DNA of 64,000 bases, taken from NCBI GenBank assembly GCA_963931925.1, contig OZ007570.1, positions 68,725,714-68,789,713 on the forward strand, in the 5' to 3' direction. Position 1 is the stretch's first letter, and the number at the start of each line of letters is the position of its first letter. Shown here piece by piece: positions 63,901 to 64,000 of this stretch. The notes below the pieces were generated by a model that had not been told where the DNA came from, did no database searches, and worked only from the letters and a program-made list of their open reading frames with translations. This DNA is from Onchidella celtica (Eukaryota > Mollusca > Gastropoda > Systellommatophora > Onchidiidae). The translations under genes were made by a program, and so were the position numbers.

Positions 63901-64000
63901 CAAAAAGAGATGCTGTGACAAACATGTGAACAGAATTTTTGACCTGTTGATGCATTTCGTAGAAATCAGAAAATCCCAATTTTTGTGTTCTTAAATTGTC
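60911..64000. other. Non-coding, no gene supported
   Basis: Microsatellites at 61718-61732 (CA), 62755-62776 (ATAA) and 62816-62840 (TG), a C-run at 62469-62481, and a G-run at 63858-63867. ORFs at 61733-61960, 62033-62320 and 63348-63699 show no recognisable domain or convincing splice context. Confidence 0.45.

Overview
This is a stretch of animal nuclear genome. It is AT-rich, intron-bearing and full of microsatellites and retroelements, with no prokaryotic gene organisation. The mix of Gmr1-like Ty3/gypsy elements, a Penelope-like fragment, RTE/jockey-type LINE ends and a SINE-like motif fits a marine invertebrate. A mollusc, perhaps a gastropod, is my guess, made on repeat character alone.

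Host layer. Under the transposons is a locus built of related segments about 7-8 kb apart. Exon-like segments on the minus strand recur near 5.2, 12.5 and 46.9 kb. Non-coding segments recur at 9.3/41.6 kb and 39.4/47.3 kb. A readable minus-strand gene end survives at 42.5-43.4 kb: a 60-nt exon and a terminal exon joined by phase-1 introns, encoding a tyrosine-containing tail that I cannot assign to a family.

Retroelement layer 1. A minus-strand Gmr1-like LTR retrotransposon (family A) occupies 12999-38554, with target duplication AAGTG. It is dead: it has a nonsense codon in gag, an in-frame loss of the integrase core, and a frame-breaking loss of most of the RT.

Retroelement layer 2. Inside the upstream LTR of that element sits a perfect tandem array of family B, 19207-37673: LTR-gag/pol-LTR-gag/pol-LTR-gag/pol-LTR. 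The period is exactly 5951 bp. There is one CCGTC target duplication around the whole array. Three 1485-codon Gag-Pol genes are open, and I saw only three single-base differences in 18 kb.

Retroelement layer 3. An apparently complete plus-strand family A copy (51296-59029, TSD TCCCA, near-identical 904-bp LTRs, one 1530-codon Gag-Pol) has split a decayed minus-strand transposase-like gene (50.5-51.3 kb plus 59.0-59.5 kb).

Both LTR families carry the pol order protease-integrase-RT-RNase H. This is the copia-like order known from the Gmr1 group of Ty3/gypsy elements. Minus-strand LINE tails lie at 10.1-10.6 and 39.5-40.7 kb, each with target duplications, and a plus-strand LINE end lies at 45.5-46.0 kb. 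A Penelope-like GIY-YIG fragment lies at 6.0-6.9 kb, and its tail matches a 31-bp insertion at 41.9 kb. The rest, notably 0-5 kb, 47.5-50.4 kb and 61-64 kb, is low-complexity or unassigned non-coding DNA.
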